DNA of 64,000 bases from Acidisoma sp. PAMC 29798 (GCF_030252425.1 NZ_CP126997.1:1-64000), one strand, 5' to 3'. Shown: positions 46,904 through 57,219, counted from the stretch's first letter. Program-made: numbers and translations. The notes: generated by a model not told the origin, from the letters alone.

Positions 46904-47278
46904 GTGTCCACAAACGAGAAGATGGACACAAATTTGGGTGTCCGGCGGCAGAATAGGTCGTGGCCTGAAGCGCTCAAGCGGCAGGTCGTGGCGGCGTCAC
47001 TGGTGCCGGGGGCATCGGTGTCGATGGTCGCGCGGCAGTTCGATGTAAACACCAACCAGGTCTTCACCTGGCGCAAGCGCTATGGCGAGGAGCCGTCTGC
47101 GGGGTCGCCACACCTTGTGCCTCTCATCGTGACGCCCGATGAGTCCATAACGGCGCCTGTGGCGCCCACAACCGACCTCATAGAGATCGAGCTTCCGCGC
47201 GGTTATCGGGTTCGGATCAGTGGCACCATCAAAGCCGCCGCCCTGCGCGTCGTGCTGGATGCGTTGGAGCGGCGATGA
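46904..47278 (+). CDS. tnpA: IS66 accessory protein TnpA (copy 1)
   Basis: The protein is 124 residues: MSTNEKMDTNLGVRRQNRSW then an HTH (VSMVARQFDVNTNQVFTWRK) and the conserved IEIELPRGYRVRISGTIKAA tail. It is coupled to tnpB by a four-base overlap. Confidence 0.92.
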   Translation: MSTNEKMDTNLGVRRQNRSWPEALKRQVVAASLVPGASVSMVARQFDVNTNQVFTWRKRYGEEPSAGSPHLVPLIVTPDESITAPVAPTTDLIEIELPRGYRVRISGTIKAAALRVVLDALERR

Positions 47279-47622
47279 TCGCATTCCCCGCAAGTGTGCG
47301 CGTATGGTTGGCGGTCGGACGGACGGATATGCGTCGCGGTATGAACGGCCTCGCCCTGCAGGTTCAACAAGCCATGGGTCGGGATCCGCACGCGGGCGAT
47401 CTCTACGTGTTCAGAGGGGCCAGAGGCGATCTCATTAAGGTCCTTTGGCATGACGGTGTCGGGATGTCGCTCTATGCCAAACGGTTGGAGAAGAGTCGCT
47501 TCACCTGGCCATCGCCAGCGGATGGCGTGGTGGCGATCTCAGCGGCACAATTGGGCTATATGCTCGACGGAATCGACTGGCGGAACCCTCGCCATACCTT
47601 CCGCCCGGCGAGCGCGGGATAG
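47275..47622 (+). CDS. tnpB: IS66 accessory protein TnpB (copy 1)
   Basis: The protein is 115 residues with VRVWLAVGRTDMRRGMNGLA and HDGVGMSLYAKRLEKSRFTW. It is nearly identical to the copy 2 protein. Confidence 0.93.
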   Translation: MIAFPASVRVWLAVGRTDMRRGMNGLALQVQQAMGRDPHAGDLYVFRGARGDLIKVLWHDGVGMSLYAKRLEKSRFTWPSPADGVVAISAAQLGYMLDGIDWRNPRHTFRPASAG

Positions 47623-47690
47623 CCAAAAAAGGCCCTGAATCTGCATAAAACGGGTACTAATCGTCAGAGATTCATGATTCAATCGGGGTC

Positions 47691-49355
47691 ATGGACGCCG
47701 ACCTCTCCGATCTTCCGGACGATATCGACGCGCTGAAAGCGGCGCTGACGATCGAGCGCGTCAAGATTCTGGAACTGGCCGCGGAGCGTGACGTGGGGGC
47801 CGCAGAACTCGCTGTCGCCCGAGCCCGCGCATCGGCCGACCTGGCCATGATCGCACATCAGAAGCTGCGGATTGCCAAGTTGGAGCGTCAACTCTACGGC
47901 CCCCGTTCGGAAAGATCGTCCCAGCTCATCGATCAACTGGCGCTACAGTTCGAAGAACTGGAAGCGAGTGCGACCGAAGATGAACTGGCCGCCGAAATCG
48001 CCATTGCCAAGGTCACCACGGTGGCGGGCTTCAGGCGTAAGCGTCCCGATCGAAATACCTTCCCCGAACACCTTCCTCGCGAGCGCGTGGTGATTGACCC
48101 GCCAACCGCGTGCGACTGCTGTGGCGGGAAGCGGCTGCGCAAGCTGGGCGAGGACGTGACCAAGAGCCTGGAATCGATTCCGCGTCAGTGGAAGGTGATC
48201 GAGACGGTACGCGAGAAGTTCACCTGCCGGGACTGCGAGAGGATTAGCCAGGCACCGGCGCCCTTCCATGTGATCGCCAGGGGATGGGCCGGGGCGAACC
48301 TCCTGGCGATGATCCTGTTCGAGAAGTTCGGTCAGCATCAGCCTTTGAACCGGCAGGCTGAGCGCTACGCCCTGGAAGGCGTGTCGATCAGCCTGTCGAC
48401 CATGGCGGACGCCGTAGGCTCGTGTTGCACAGTTCTGGTTCCTATCTTGAAGCTGATCGAGGCCCACGTCATGGCGGCAGAACGCCTGCATGGAGACGAC
48501 ACGACGGTGCCGGTGCTGGCCAAGGGGAAGACCGATACGGGTCGCTGCTGGGTTTATGTGCGTGACGACAAGCCGTTCGGCGGAACATCGCCGCCCGCGG
48601 CGATGTTCTATTATTCGCGCGATCGTAAAGGCGAACATCCGCAGAGTCATTTGGCCAACTATGCTGGGCTCTTCCAGGCTGACGCCTTTGATGGATACCG
48701 CAAACTCTACCTACTCGACCGAAGTCCGGGTCTTATCTTGGAGGCAGGATGTTGGGTTCATGCCCGGCGTCCGTTCTTCGCGATGGCCGATCTTGAGGAG
48801 AACGCCCGACGACAGGCTGCGGGCAAGAAGGCGATCATGCTCTCTCCCATCGCGATCGAGGTCGTGCGCCGCATCGACGCGTTGTTCGATATCGAGAGAC
48901 CCATCAACGGCAAAACCGCCGAGGAACGGCGGGTGGTTCGCGAGGAACTAAGCAGACCGCTCGTCGATGAGCTTCGTGTTTATTTGCGCGAGCAACGCGC
49001 CAAGCTCTCTTCGGCTCATGACCTCGCCAAGGCCATCGACTACATACTCAAACGTTGGGACGCCTTTACCCTGTTCCTGACAGACGGGCGCGTGTGCCTG
49101 TCGAACAATGCGGCCGAACGCGCGCTACGCGGCATAGCTCTCGGGCGGAAATCGTGGATGTTCTGCGGGTCCGATCGCGGTGGCCAGCGGGCTGCTGCCA
49201 TGTACAGCCTCATCGTCACGGCAAAGATGAATAACATCGATCCCCAGGCCTGGCTCGCCGACGTCCTGGCCCGGATCGCCGCCCACCCCGCGCATCGCCT
49301 TGACGAGCTTCTGCCATGGAACTGGAGGCCGATGGCATCCGCTCTCGCTGCCTGA
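47691..49355 (+). CDS. tnpC: IS66 transposase TnpC (copy 1)
   Basis: The protein is 554 residues. An N-terminal coiled coil is followed by a zinc finger (CDCCGG...CRDC), the DDE core HGDDTTVPVLAKGKTDTGRC, GLFQADAFDGYRKLY and CLSNNAAERALRGIALGRKS, and the C-terminal tail HPAHRLDELLPWNWRP. A single uninterrupted frame, unlike copy 2. Confidence 0.95.
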   Translation: MDADLSDLPDDIDALKAALTIERVKILELAAERDVGAAELAVARARASADLAMIAHQKLRIAKLERQLYGPRSERSSQLIDQLALQFEELEASATEDELAAEIAIAKVTTVAGFRRKRPDRNTFPEHLPRERVVIDPPTACDCCGGKRLRKLGEDVTKSLESIPRQWKVIETVREKFTCRDCERISQAPAPFHVIARGWAGANLLAMILFEKFGQHQPLNRQAERYALEGVSISLSTMADAVGSCCTVLVPILKLIEAHVMAAERLHGDDTTVPVLAKGKTDTGRCWVYVRDDKPFGGTSPPAAMFYYSRDRKGEHPQSHLANYAGLFQADAFDGYRKLYLLDRSPGLILEAGCWVHARRPFFAMADLEENARRQAAGKKAIMLSPIAIEVVRRIDALFDIERPINGKTAEERRVVREELSRPLVDELRVYLREQRAKLSSAHDLAKAIDYILKRWDAFTLFLTDGRVCLSNNAAERALRGIALGRKSWMFCGSDRGGQRAAAMYSLIVTAKMNNIDPQAWLADVLARIAAHPAHRLDELLPWNWRPMASALAA

Positions 49356-49581
49356 TCAGCACCAGATCAAACTGTCGAGCGATCCACAATAGCCCCGCGG
49401 CCTACGCCGAATGCTTACCCAACTACTTCTCCGCTGCAGGATATGAGCCCGAATGAAAGGATTCTGCTCTAGACTTCTTCATCTATCCGTCCCTCTCTCC
49501 TGATCTGCTCCCCGCAAACTGGATCGTTTTTAGGTAGAGTTTTCCGTGCCATTCTTCCCTGGCTGGGAGGAGCGGAGAACG

Positions 49582-49848
49582 ATGAAGGCATCGAAGTTTT
49601 CGGACGCGCAGAAGGCATTCATCCTGAAGCAGGGAGCCGACGGGATCCCTGTGACGGACATCTGCCGGAAGGCCGGGATCAGTCAGGCGACCTACTTCAA
49701 CTGGAAGAAGAAATACGATGGGCTGCTGCCGACGGAGATGCGGCGGCTGAAGCTGCTTGAGGACGAGAACGCAAAGCTTCGGAAGCTGGTGGCTGACCTG
49801 TCGCTGGATCGCGAGATGCTGCAGGACGTGATCCGCCGAAAACTCTAG
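49582..49848 (+). CDS. IS407-type transposase OrfA
   Basis: The protein is 88 residues from ATG 49582 with GGGAGGAG upstream: MKASKFSDAQKAFILKQGAD, HTH TDICRKAGISQATYFNWKKK, then a coiled coil (RRLKLLEDENAKLRKLVADL). Confidence 0.9.
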   Translation: MKASKFSDAQKAFILKQGADGIPVTDICRKAGISQATYFNWKKKYDGLLPTEMRRLKLLEDENAKLRKLVADLSLDREMLQDVIRRKL

Positions 49849-49880
49849 GGCCTGCTCGCAAGCGCAAGCTGGTCGACGGA

Positions 49881-50433
49881 ATGTGTGGCGAGTGGGATGT
49901 CTCGATCCGGCGGGCCTGCCGGGTTCTCGAAGTTGATACCTCCACCTACCACTACAAGTCCCGTCGGCACGACCAGGCCGGAATCGAGGCTAGGATCAAA
50001 GACATTTGTGCGACCCGCGTGCGGTACGGCTACCGCCGTGTGCATGTGATGCTCCGCCGAGAGGGCTGGCGAGTGAACGCCAAGAAGGTTTATAGGATTT
50101 ACAATGAATTAGGTCTTCAATTACGCAATAAGACGCCCAAGCGGCGGGTCAAGGCAAAGCTCCGGGATGACCGGCAACCCGCCACGCAACCCAATGAGAC
50201 CTGGGCGATGGACTTCGTGCACGACCAGTTGGCAACCGGAAGGAAGATCAGGGTGCTCACGGTGATCGACACGTTCTCTCGCTTCTCGCCGATCGTCGAT
50301 CCACGGTTCAGCTACCGGGCCGAGCACGTGGTTGCCGCCCTTGAGCAGACCTGCGCCGCGGTGGGCTATCCCAAGACGATCCGCGTGGACCAAGGGTCCG
50401 AGTTCATCTCCCGAGACCTCGACCTATGGGCCT
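49881..50433 (+). pseudogene. IS407-type OrfB, 5' part (split by ISL3)
   Basis: It reads GEWDVSIRRACRVLEVDTST, WAMDFVHDQLATGRKIRVLT (first Asp) and RVDQGSEFISRDLDLWA (second Asp), then breaks at 50433. The remainder is at 52224-52475. Joining the two at GGGCCT restores LWAYANGVTLDFSRPGKPTD. Confidence 0.88.
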
Positions 50434-52217
50434 GTCAACGCCGTTCCAAGAATGGTTCTCCCGCACTTCCCGTGCTGCCTCATCCTCACGTTGCACCTAG
50501 AACCCGCGCGCGAAGTAGCTCAAATCCTGCGCGACCATACATCGTTCGCTTCAGCATCTTGATGCGGCTGATCTGGCCTTCGACGGGACTGGTGGTCCAT
50601 GGCAAGACAAGAGCTGCGTTGATGGCGTCGAAGTCGCGGCGCATGCTGGCTGCGAACCGGGCGAACAACGTGCCGCTCGCGGCCGCGAGCACCTGATTGA
50701 GACTTTCGGCGGTCCTCCGGCGAAGCAGCCTGTTGAGCCGCTTGGCCCAGGTGACGGCGGCGGCCAGTGCTGGCTCCTCAGCCAGGAGGTGCGAGATGAA
50801 CATCCGCTCCTCAGCATTCATCCGCGACCGGCTCGTCGTCAGTAGACGCGCCAAGCGGTAGCCAGTTGGGACCGGCCAAACCGGAGGCAAGAATTGTCCG
50901 ACAGACCCGTCTCTACCGGCACCTCCGCCACGATGACCGGCGGCCCAGTCCCTTACGATGGAGGGTCGACCACGAAAGCCGAGAGCCAGAATTTCGCGCC
51001 AAAGCTGGGTGGCATTGCGGCATCCTTCGCTCCAGCGGCGACCGAGGAAGGGTTTAAACGGGTCGAGGATGCTATCACTCGGCGGCTGCTTCCAGAGCGG
51101 TGCTTGTCCGAGTTGCAGCCAGCCATGAACCGTCTTGCGATCTGCCCCAAGCTCCGCGGAGATGCGCGTGATCGTCGCTCCGATCCCGCGCAGCCTCGCC
51201 GCCTCCTCGTAGCGGGCTTCACGCCGCGCACGAGACAGAGCGCTTGCCTGCTGGGCGGCAGTCGGGGACGGCATTGTGAGCGTCACTGATGCGGCAATGC
51301 GCACTTGAGTCGCCTCCAAATACGATCGGACATGCTGGGCCGCGCGACGAGCAGCGGCATTGTGCCGGTTCCCAAGAGCTTGAACCGCCTCTCCGAGATT
51401 GCGCAGGAGGTGCCATCGGTCGGCGACCTGGACAGCACCCGGAGCCCCCTGACGGATACCGTCGGCGTAGGCGCCTGCACGGTCGCGGGCCACGATCTCG
51501 ACACCCGGGTGATCACGCAGCCAAGCGGCGACAGTGGCGGCCTCACGGTCAGGCAAAAGATCGACCACGTCGTTCGTCTCGAGGTTCACCAGCACCGTGC
51601 CGTAGCGACGACCCCGCCGCCATGCCCAGTCGTCGATGCCGAGAACACGAGGCGTACGACCGATCTCAGAAGGTCGACGGGCCGAAGCTAGACGCAGCAG
51701 TGTATCCGGACTCGTCGGCGCCGAGATCCGTGCCGCTAAGCGCGCTCCGGCTTCGCCGCCGAGCGCAAGACCAAGCTGGTGCTGGAGATCTCGCAATCGC
51801 GCGGTCCGACGGCCAGCAGGCCTTGCCACGTCCATCAGGCGCTCCGCGAATGTACGGCGAGTGCAGTGACGATTCACGCAATGAAACCGCCGCGCAGCGA
51901 CGCGTAGCGTCACCGGCCGACCCAGCCACGGCAGGTCGTGCAGCAGACGTCGATACGTGCTGTGAATGCGTCGCGACAAATTGCGGCAGACCGGGCATTC
52001 CGCCGATGCTGATCGAGGCACTACTTCAATTAAGACCCGATGAAGTGTCGAGACCACCCGGATCACCTTAAGCGAACGCGGAATGAAAGACAGCAAGGCG
52101 GAGGACACAGGGACGAGCACCATGGACATGAATCCATGTCTTTCCTTGATTCGCCCTCATAGTACAAGCCTGGGAGCACGGGAAGTGCGGGAGAACCAGT
52201 TTCACTCCGGTATCGAC
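50434..52217 (-). mobile_element. ISL3-family element, complete copy
   Basis: The 1784-bp element has ends GTCAACGCC (left) and GTCGATACC (right, reverse complement), each followed after about 16 bases by the identical GGTTCTCCCGCACTTCCCGT. It is flanked by a short GGGCCT repeat. The truncated relative at 22777-26104 shares the right end. Confidence 0.87.
50486..52129 (-). CDS. ISL3-family transposase
   Basis: The protein is 547 residues: N-terminal zinc finger CPVC..., [23 protein letters not shown] core [40 protein letters not shown], an HTH (RISAELGADRKTVHGWLQLG) in the insertion domain, and the C-terminal GQISRIKMLKRTMYGRAGFE. Full length and uninterrupted, probably active. Confidence 0.93.
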   Translation of the reverse strand: MSMVLVPVSSALLSFIPRSLKVIRVVSTLHRVLIEVVPRSASAECPVCRNLSRRIHSTYRRLLHDLPWLGRPVTLRVAARRFHCVNRHCTRRTFAERLMDVARPAGRRTARLRDLQHQLGLALGGEAGARLAARISAPTSPDTLLRLASARRPSEIGRTPRVLGIDDWAWRRGRRYGTVLVNLETNDVVDLLPDREAATVAAWLRDHPGVEIVARDRAGAYADGIRQGAPGAVQVADRWHLLRNLGEAVQALGNRHNAAARRAAQHVRSYLEATQVRIAASVTLTMPSPTAAQQASALSRARREARYEEAARLRGIGATITRISAELGADRKTVHGWLQLGQAPLWKQPPSDSILDPFKPFLGRRWSEGCRNATQLWREILALGFRGRPSIVRDWAAGHRGGGAGRDGSVGQFLPPVWPVPTGYRLARLLTTSRSRMNAEERMFISHLLAEEPALAAAVTWAKRLNRLLRRRTAESLNQVLAAASGTLFARFAASMRRDFDAINAALVLPWTTSPVEGQISRIKMLKRTMYGRAGFELLRARVLGAT

Positions 52218-52223
52218 AGGGCC

Positions 52224-52475
52224 TATGCCAACGGCGTCACGCTGGATTTCTCACGGCCCGGCAAGCCGACAGACAACGCCTTCATCGAGGCCTTTAACGG
52301 CCGCTTACGAGCAGAATGTTTAAACGCCCACTGGTTCCTGACGCTTGCAGACGCGCAGGAAAAGTTGGAGGCTTGGCGCAGTTACTACAATGAGGTTCGC
52401 CCACACGGCGCGATTGGCAACAGGTCACCGATCTCACTGCAAAATCCCGATGGCGCACCCAGCCCGTCATCGTGA
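52224..52475 (+). pseudogene. IS407-type OrfB, 3' part (split by ISL3)
   Basis: It reads YANGVTLDFSRPGKPTDNAF, IEAFNGRLRAECLNAHWFLT (catalytic Glu) and VRPHGAIGNRSPISLQNPDG, completing the OrfB at 49881-50433. Confidence 0.88.
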
Positions 52476-52577
52476 AAACAGGCCCGAAACTCTACCCTCG
52501 ACCGCTCCAAAGATTGGGTGCAGAGCACTCCTGGGCCGGACTCTAGCTATCTCTGGAGGAAATTCAGGGGGTCACGT

Positions 52578-52945
52578 CAGTTGGGACGCCTTTACCCTGT
52601 TCCTGACAGACGGGCGTGTGTGCCTGTCGAACAATGCGGCCGAACGCGCGCTACGCGGCATAGCTCTCGGGCGGAAATCGTGGATGTTCTGCGGGTCCGA
52701 TCGCGGTAGCCAGCGGGCTGCTGCCATGTACAGCCTCATCGTCACGGCAAAGATGAATAACATCGATCCTCAGGCCTGGCTCGCGGACGTCCTGGCCCGG
52801 ATCGCCGCCCACCCCGCGCATCGCCTTGACGAGCTACTGCCATGGAACTGGAGGCCGATGGCATCCGCTCTCGCTGCCTGATCAGCACCAGATCAAACTG
52901 TCGAGCGATCCACAAGAGCCCTGCGGCCTGCGCCGAATGCTTACG
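52578..52945 (+). mobile_element. IS66 copy 4, right-end remnant with tnpC tail
   Basis: It begins in tnpC at WDAFTLFLTDGRVCLSNNAA and continues to the stop at 52881 and the terminal repeat ...GCCGAATGCTTAC (52945). It is nearly identical to copy 1. The left part of this IS66 is not on the other side of the split IS3 element, so a rearrangement removed it. Confidence 0.85.
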
Positions 52946-53086
52946 CTTCAGGCGTCTCACCTGATCCAGCTTCAGCCCGCCATACTCCGCTCGCCAGCGG
53001 TAATAGGTCGGCTCCGCCCTGGCCGGACAACACGTCCACCTGATGGATCTTGAAAACAATTTCCTCCGGCTTGTAACGATTTGACC
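52946..53086 (-). pseudogene. IS3-family OrfA remnant
   Basis: The minus strand reads MGSNRYKPEEIVFKIHQVDV then, in another frame, TYYRWRAEYGGLKLDQVRRL: an IS3 OrfA with an internal deletion, cut at its 3' side by the IS66 end. Confidence 0.65.
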
Positions 53087-53253
53087 CCATGATCTCCCTC
53101 CTCGTAGAACAACCGAAAGTCTCGATTTCGGCTGACCACTTCTAGGGTGTCAGGCCAGTGCGAACGGGCTTCAGTCACACCATTGCATTGAGGTCTTTCG
53201 ATCTGCATCGTCCCAAGTTAGAAATCAATGCCGACACGACCACTACCTGTCGA

Positions 53254-56200
53254 TCATCCAACATCGCTAAGTCTTAGAGGAGCAACTTCGCGATAAATTG
53301 CCATCAATTCTTTGGCTTGCTGTTCGCTCGTTCGAAGCTTTGGAGTAGTGGAAGGTGGGCTGGCGTACTTCGTCGGATTAGCATTGATATGCGAGAGAAC
53401 AAGCCTCAAAGCCTGATAATCATCAACAGGCACCACAAAACCACATGTATCATCAACCTCATCGGCAAGAGCCCCGCGATCCGATGCAATTACCCAACAT
53501 CCCGCTTGTAAAGCCTCTCTGACTACTAGGCCATAACTCTCAGGCCATACCGATGGTGCTGCGAGAACATCAATTGCTGCATAAAGATCCGCAATTTCCG
53601 ATTGAGGATACTTACCTCGAATTCGGACGTTTGACGAGCCCCATTTTGTTAATAGCTCTTCTCCCCTCGACATAGCATGATCGATAAGGAGAAGTTCAAT
53701 ATTTTCGAAATGGGACTCAGAGAGTGCAAGCTTTATGATGTTGTACCCTTTGTGAAAACTTTTACCGCCAATGTGTGCAATTCGAACTGCAAGAGTTTCT
53801 CTATTGCGCGGTAAGACCGAGAGTTTAGATACTCCGTTTTCCACCGCTATAACGTTGCTAAGTCCGTAGTCGCTATACAGCTTGGCAAAAGAACTTGAGA
53901 CCGCAAGAACCCGATCTGCCGAGGATAAAATAGTCAATAGCTCTTGCATTCGAACATGGTGTTCCACGCCATGGGTCTTAATCTCCGAAAGAGACTGCCT
54001 GGGGTTATATATTGAATAATTGTTGTCTTTATCGAGCAAGAACTGGCTCTTCGAAATCCACCAAGCGTCATGTACTGTGACTAAGTATGGTATACTTCGC
54101 GAGCTAGCCTCCAAACATATCGATGCGGTAAGTCTTTGGATACAGTGAAAGTGAATTATGTGGGGTTTAAAGCGATCCAAGTAGCTACCGAAAGCTATAC
54201 CCATGTTCTTATCAGAAATTCGCAGATCTATATCTGGTTCTATCGGAGTTGTTATTCCGGTAACCTTTATTCCATTCCATTGATGACTGCGTAGCTCATA
54301 GGGAACGTAGCCGCCCTCAATTGATGTGAACACTTCGATCTCTACTTCTTTTCCAAACTCTCTGTTTAGGTCGGCCACGTTATCCGCAACGACGCGGGTT
54401 GCTCCGCCAATTGCCTGAGGAGGGAAAAATACGTTGACAATTAAAACACGCAGCTTCGGTTTTTCATTATGGATGGAAAGTCTTTGTTCAATTGATGCAA
54501 TGATAGCCGCAATGTTTTTCGACGATGCGGCGGTGGAGTAGTTCTCCTTCACCGAAGCTCGTGCTTCATTTCCAACGTTTTTTCGTAGCGCGGCGCTTTT
54601 AACCAGATTATTTAAAAACAAGTACCAGTCACTTGTATCTTCCGCAATAAACCCATTTTTCCCATGCGAAACAACTTCTCTATAAGTTTTCGTATTTGAG
54701 ACAACGGAGGGAATACCAAGCATCGCTGCTTCCATCCATTTAATCTCACTTTTGCAGTCTGAGATAATTCCTGGCTTCAATACGGCGATATTAATATCCA
54801 TACCTTTTAGAAGATGCCAATAGGAATTTCTGTCCAGAATCTGGTCAATTATAACGATTTGGTTTTCAAAACGAAGCATGCTTTGTGGAAGTGTGATGTA
54901 GCCTGCTATTACTAACTGAACGAGTGGGCCATATTCATCTAAAATTTTAATAAGAGCAGGTACAGCAATCAGCTCAAAATCCTCATTATGAGCACGAGTG
55001 CCAGTGCCATAAAAGATGCGTATAGGGTACTCGTTCTCTCGCAGCGACATTGCCTCTGCGTTAGAGTTGAGAAAAGCTCCCTCTTGAATTGCATCGAGAG
55101 CGTTTCGGTGGACGAACGCACTTTTCTGTACAACTAGTTGCAGCATTTCGTTTGCCAATGTCGTCGTCGAGGACATTGCAAAGTCACAAAGCTGTATAGC
55201 TTTCGAAAACAATGCTGTACCGGTGACTAAGCCACCATAAACTTGCCGACTGACTAGCCCGCCGTAGCTCTCAAAACTATCAGGGAAATGCTTGCTATCA
55301 AATATAAGATCATCGATATCGTAAATTGTCGGTAGGCCCGCTGCGCGCGCTGCACGAATTGCACGAATTGCAGGCGGGAGTGCCGCCACCCGATAAAATA
55401 TCACCGAATCTAAAAACGGCAACCGTTGGTGAAAAAGATTTAAGTCTTGGGTTTGATCAAAAGTCTCTATCTCATAGCCCGCACGATCTAGATGATCGCC
55501 TTTCTGAAGAACGCGATAATGTTTACATTGAGGTATACTCATATCGGCAACAATGCCAATGTGTCGAATCGTTCCAACACTAATTGGCCGTGGCGCATCC
55601 GTTGGTACAGTATCAGCAAGGAAAGTAACCGCCTGTTCCATTCGAACGAGTGCTTCCGTTACTAGGCCGGCATTAGCGAGTTCATGGGCATCGCTGCTAG
55701 TTTCGTTGAAGCACTCCTCTGAAACTTGTAGATACCGTTGCACGATATATTGATCGCCGGGCGTCAATGTCGTTAGCTCTTTTAGAACCTCGACTGCTTC
55801 CACCTTTCGATTTAAGCGGAGCAGGCAAGAAGATAGATTTAGAAAACTCCACGCGTTAGAAAGGTTCTCCTTGATTGTTTTGCGATATACAGTGATCGCT
55901 CCATACAGATCGCCCTGTCGCATCAAGCAGTCAGCATAGTGGCGAAGTCCACGAGTGTTCGTAGGATCAACCAGCAAGGCGGACTCGTACAGTTGTCGCG
56001 CAGGGACCAGATCGTTAGACATGGCCAGTCTATCCGCTGCTGCGATCAAGAGAGGAGCAGTCGATGGGGTAGGGGCACAGCCTGATCTGCCTTCCACAAT
56101 ACCTTTTGTGGCGAAGTGCTCTAGTGCCCGCCATGGTGAGTCGATCACTGAGCGTAAGTCGGGGTTCGAATGCAAATATATCTTCCAATCAAAACCTGAC

Positions 56201-57219
56201 GGCATTTCAAGAGAACTTGTGAGGCCGATTTTGGTCATCAATTGTGAAGGGTTTGCCGATACGTTTTTTGCAATCCCCTTGTTCAGCCAGTGTCGATAAG
56301 CGTCTACATGTGATAGCCCCATGGTTTCGGGAGCGAATTCGGTGTAGAAGGTCCTATCAAGGTAGTGTTCAGATGATATCGGGTAAGATTGGTATTGCCC
56401 AACGGTAACAAAATGGAAGATGCATTCGAGGCGATTTTTGCATACAGACACGCCAACTCGCGCTTGGTAGTCGTCGGCACTAAACAGCTGAAGAAACTCT
56501 CCAGAATAGATGCCGTTGCTTTCGAAGATTTGCGTTGGTGATCTGCCGGCAGTGATCGAGCTTAGTGTCAACTTGGCCTGCTGAAGTTCTCGTGGAGAGT
56601 CTTCTGACTGAGCAATCAACAACTTATCATCGAGTGAAAATTGTCGATTCTCATTTTTGCCATCCGTTAGGAAATGTCCGAGCAGGTCAAAATTTGACGA
56701 AAACACTTGATCCAAATCGGGATTCAAATTTCTGTAAAAATTTATTGAGAATTCCCGGGGAAGGATATCCATGTCCAAGTCGGATTGAGCAAGCCATACG
56801 CGCATGCTTGGAAATCGAAATTCTGTCGAGCCAAAATTTCGCCAATGCTTCACAAGATCGCTTGGGGAAAGAGCTGCAAGATCAGCATAAAAACTTCTAT
56901 AGAAATCAATATCTAGTTTCTGGTCTATCAAATCGTTTTCAAAAACTACTAACGCCATATCTTGAGGTTCACCCTCGATATTAATCCCGGGTTTTACCAC
57001 ATCGGTCTGAGAGGCTGGGGTTTCACCATTTAAGTGGGGCACATCAGGCAATGACCCGCTCCTCTGTAACGACCGTTTGGGAGCGCGCCGAACGGCTGTA
57101 GTTTTAGAGCGAGGGGCAGATGATGGTGCGCTATTGCTGAGCTTGTGTGGCAAAGTTCGAACCCTTGATGAGCTGAAAATAAATCGTTCTAGTTTTTGAA
57201 TACGGTACTGAAGGATCAA
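53254..57219 (-). CDS. Large protein with TPR and two glycosyltransferase domains
   Basis: The protein is 1321 residues. Residues 90-385 contain several short repeats of the type FYRNLNPDLDQVF...HFLTDGKNENR and YLHSNPDLRSVI...HFATKGIVEGR. About 390-520 is TPR (LRHYADCLMRQGDLYGAITV). About 560-920 is a GT-B-type domain with PTIYDIDDLIFD and KSEIKWMEAAMLGIPSVVSN. About 930-1315 is a GT4 domain with RVLIVNVFFPPQAIGGATRV, IIHFHCIQRLTASICLEASS and the donor-binding PESYGLVVREALQAGCWVIA. It probably adds two sugars in surface-polysaccharide assembly; cytoplasmic, no signal peptide. It is AT-rich and isolated between IS remnants. Confidence 0.85.
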   Translation of the reverse strand: MILQYRIQKLERFIFSSSRVRTLPHKLSNSAPSSAPRSKTTAVRRAPKRSLQRSGSLPDVPHLNGETPASQTDVVKPGINIEGEPQDMALVVFENDLIDQKLDIDFYRSFYADLAALSPSDLVKHWRNFGSTEFRFPSMRVWLAQSDLDMDILPREFSINFYRNLNPDLDQVFSSNFDLLGHFLTDGKNENRQFSLDDKLLIAQSEDSPRELQQAKLTLSSITAGRSPTQIFESNGIYSGEFLQLFSADDYQARVGVSVCKNRLECIFHFVTVGQYQSYPISSEHYLDRTFYTEFAPETMGLSHVDAYRHWLNKGIAKNVSANPSQLMTKIGLTSSLEMPSGFDWKIYLHSNPDLRSVIDSPWRALEHFATKGIVEGRSGCAPTPSTAPLLIAAADRLAMSNDLVPARQLYESALLVDPTNTRGLRHYADCLMRQGDLYGAITVYRKTIKENLSNAWSFLNLSSCLLRLNRKVEAVEVLKELTTLTPGDQYIVQRYLQVSEECFNETSSDAHELANAGLVTEALVRMEQAVTFLADTVPTDAPRPISVGTIRHIGIVADMSIPQCKHYRVLQKGDHLDRAGYEIETFDQTQDLNLFHQRLPFLDSVIFYRVAALPPAIRAIRAARAAGLPTIYDIDDLIFDSKHFPDSFESYGGLVSRQVYGGLVTGTALFSKAIQLCDFAMSSTTTLANEMLQLVVQKSAFVHRNALDAIQEGAFLNSNAEAMSLRENEYPIRIFYGTGTRAHNEDFELIAVPALIKILDEYGPLVQLVIAGYITLPQSMLRFENQIVIIDQILDRNSYWHLLKGMDINIAVLKPGIISDCKSEIKWMEAAMLGIPSVVSNTKTYREVVSHGKNGFIAEDTSDWYLFLNNLVKSAALRKNVGNEARASVKENYSTAASSKNIAAIIASIEQRLSIHNEKPKLRVLIVNVFFPPQAIGGATRVVADNVADLNREFGKEVEIEVFTSIEGGYVPYELRSHQWNGIKVTGITTPIEPDIDLRISDKNMGIAFGSYLDRFKPHIIHFHCIQRLTASICLEASSRSIPYLVTVHDAWWISKSQFLLDKDNNYSIYNPRQSLSEIKTHGVEHHVRMQELLTILSSADRVLAVSSSFAKLYSDYGLSNVIAVENGVSKLSVLPRNRETLAVRIAHIGGKSFHKGYNIIKLALSESHFENIELLLIDHAMSRGEELLTKWGSSNVRIRGKYPQSEIADLYAAIDVLAAPSVWPESYGLVVREALQAGCWVIASDRGALADEVDDTCGFVVPVDDYQALRLVLSHINANPTKYASPPSTTPKLRTSEQQAKELMAIYREVAPLRLSDVG

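Larger units (their letters stand above)
46824..49418 (+). mobile_element. IS66-family element, copy 1 (complete)
   Basis: The element is 2595 bp with ends GTATCCCTCCGGCAGCGG and ...GCCGAATGCTTAC, and a perfect 8-bp duplication CCAACTAC (46816-46823; 49419-49426). All three genes are intact, so this could be an active source of the defective copy 2. Confidence 0.93.
45818..49469 (+). mobile_element. IS630-family element carrying IS66 copy 1
   Basis: It is inserted at CTAG with the TA duplicated (45816-45817 and 49470-49471); ends GAGCAAAAACC and ...GGATTCTGCTC are inverted. Its transposase gene is interrupted near the 3' end by IS66. Confidence 0.87.
49501..52527 (+). mobile_element. IS3-family, IS407-type element carrying ISL3
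   Basis: The ends TGATCTGCTCCCC and ...GGGTGCAGAGCA are flanked by a 4-bp duplication CTCC (49497-49500; 52528-52531), the size typical of the IS407 group. Its orfB is interrupted by an ISL3 element. Confidence 0.88.
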
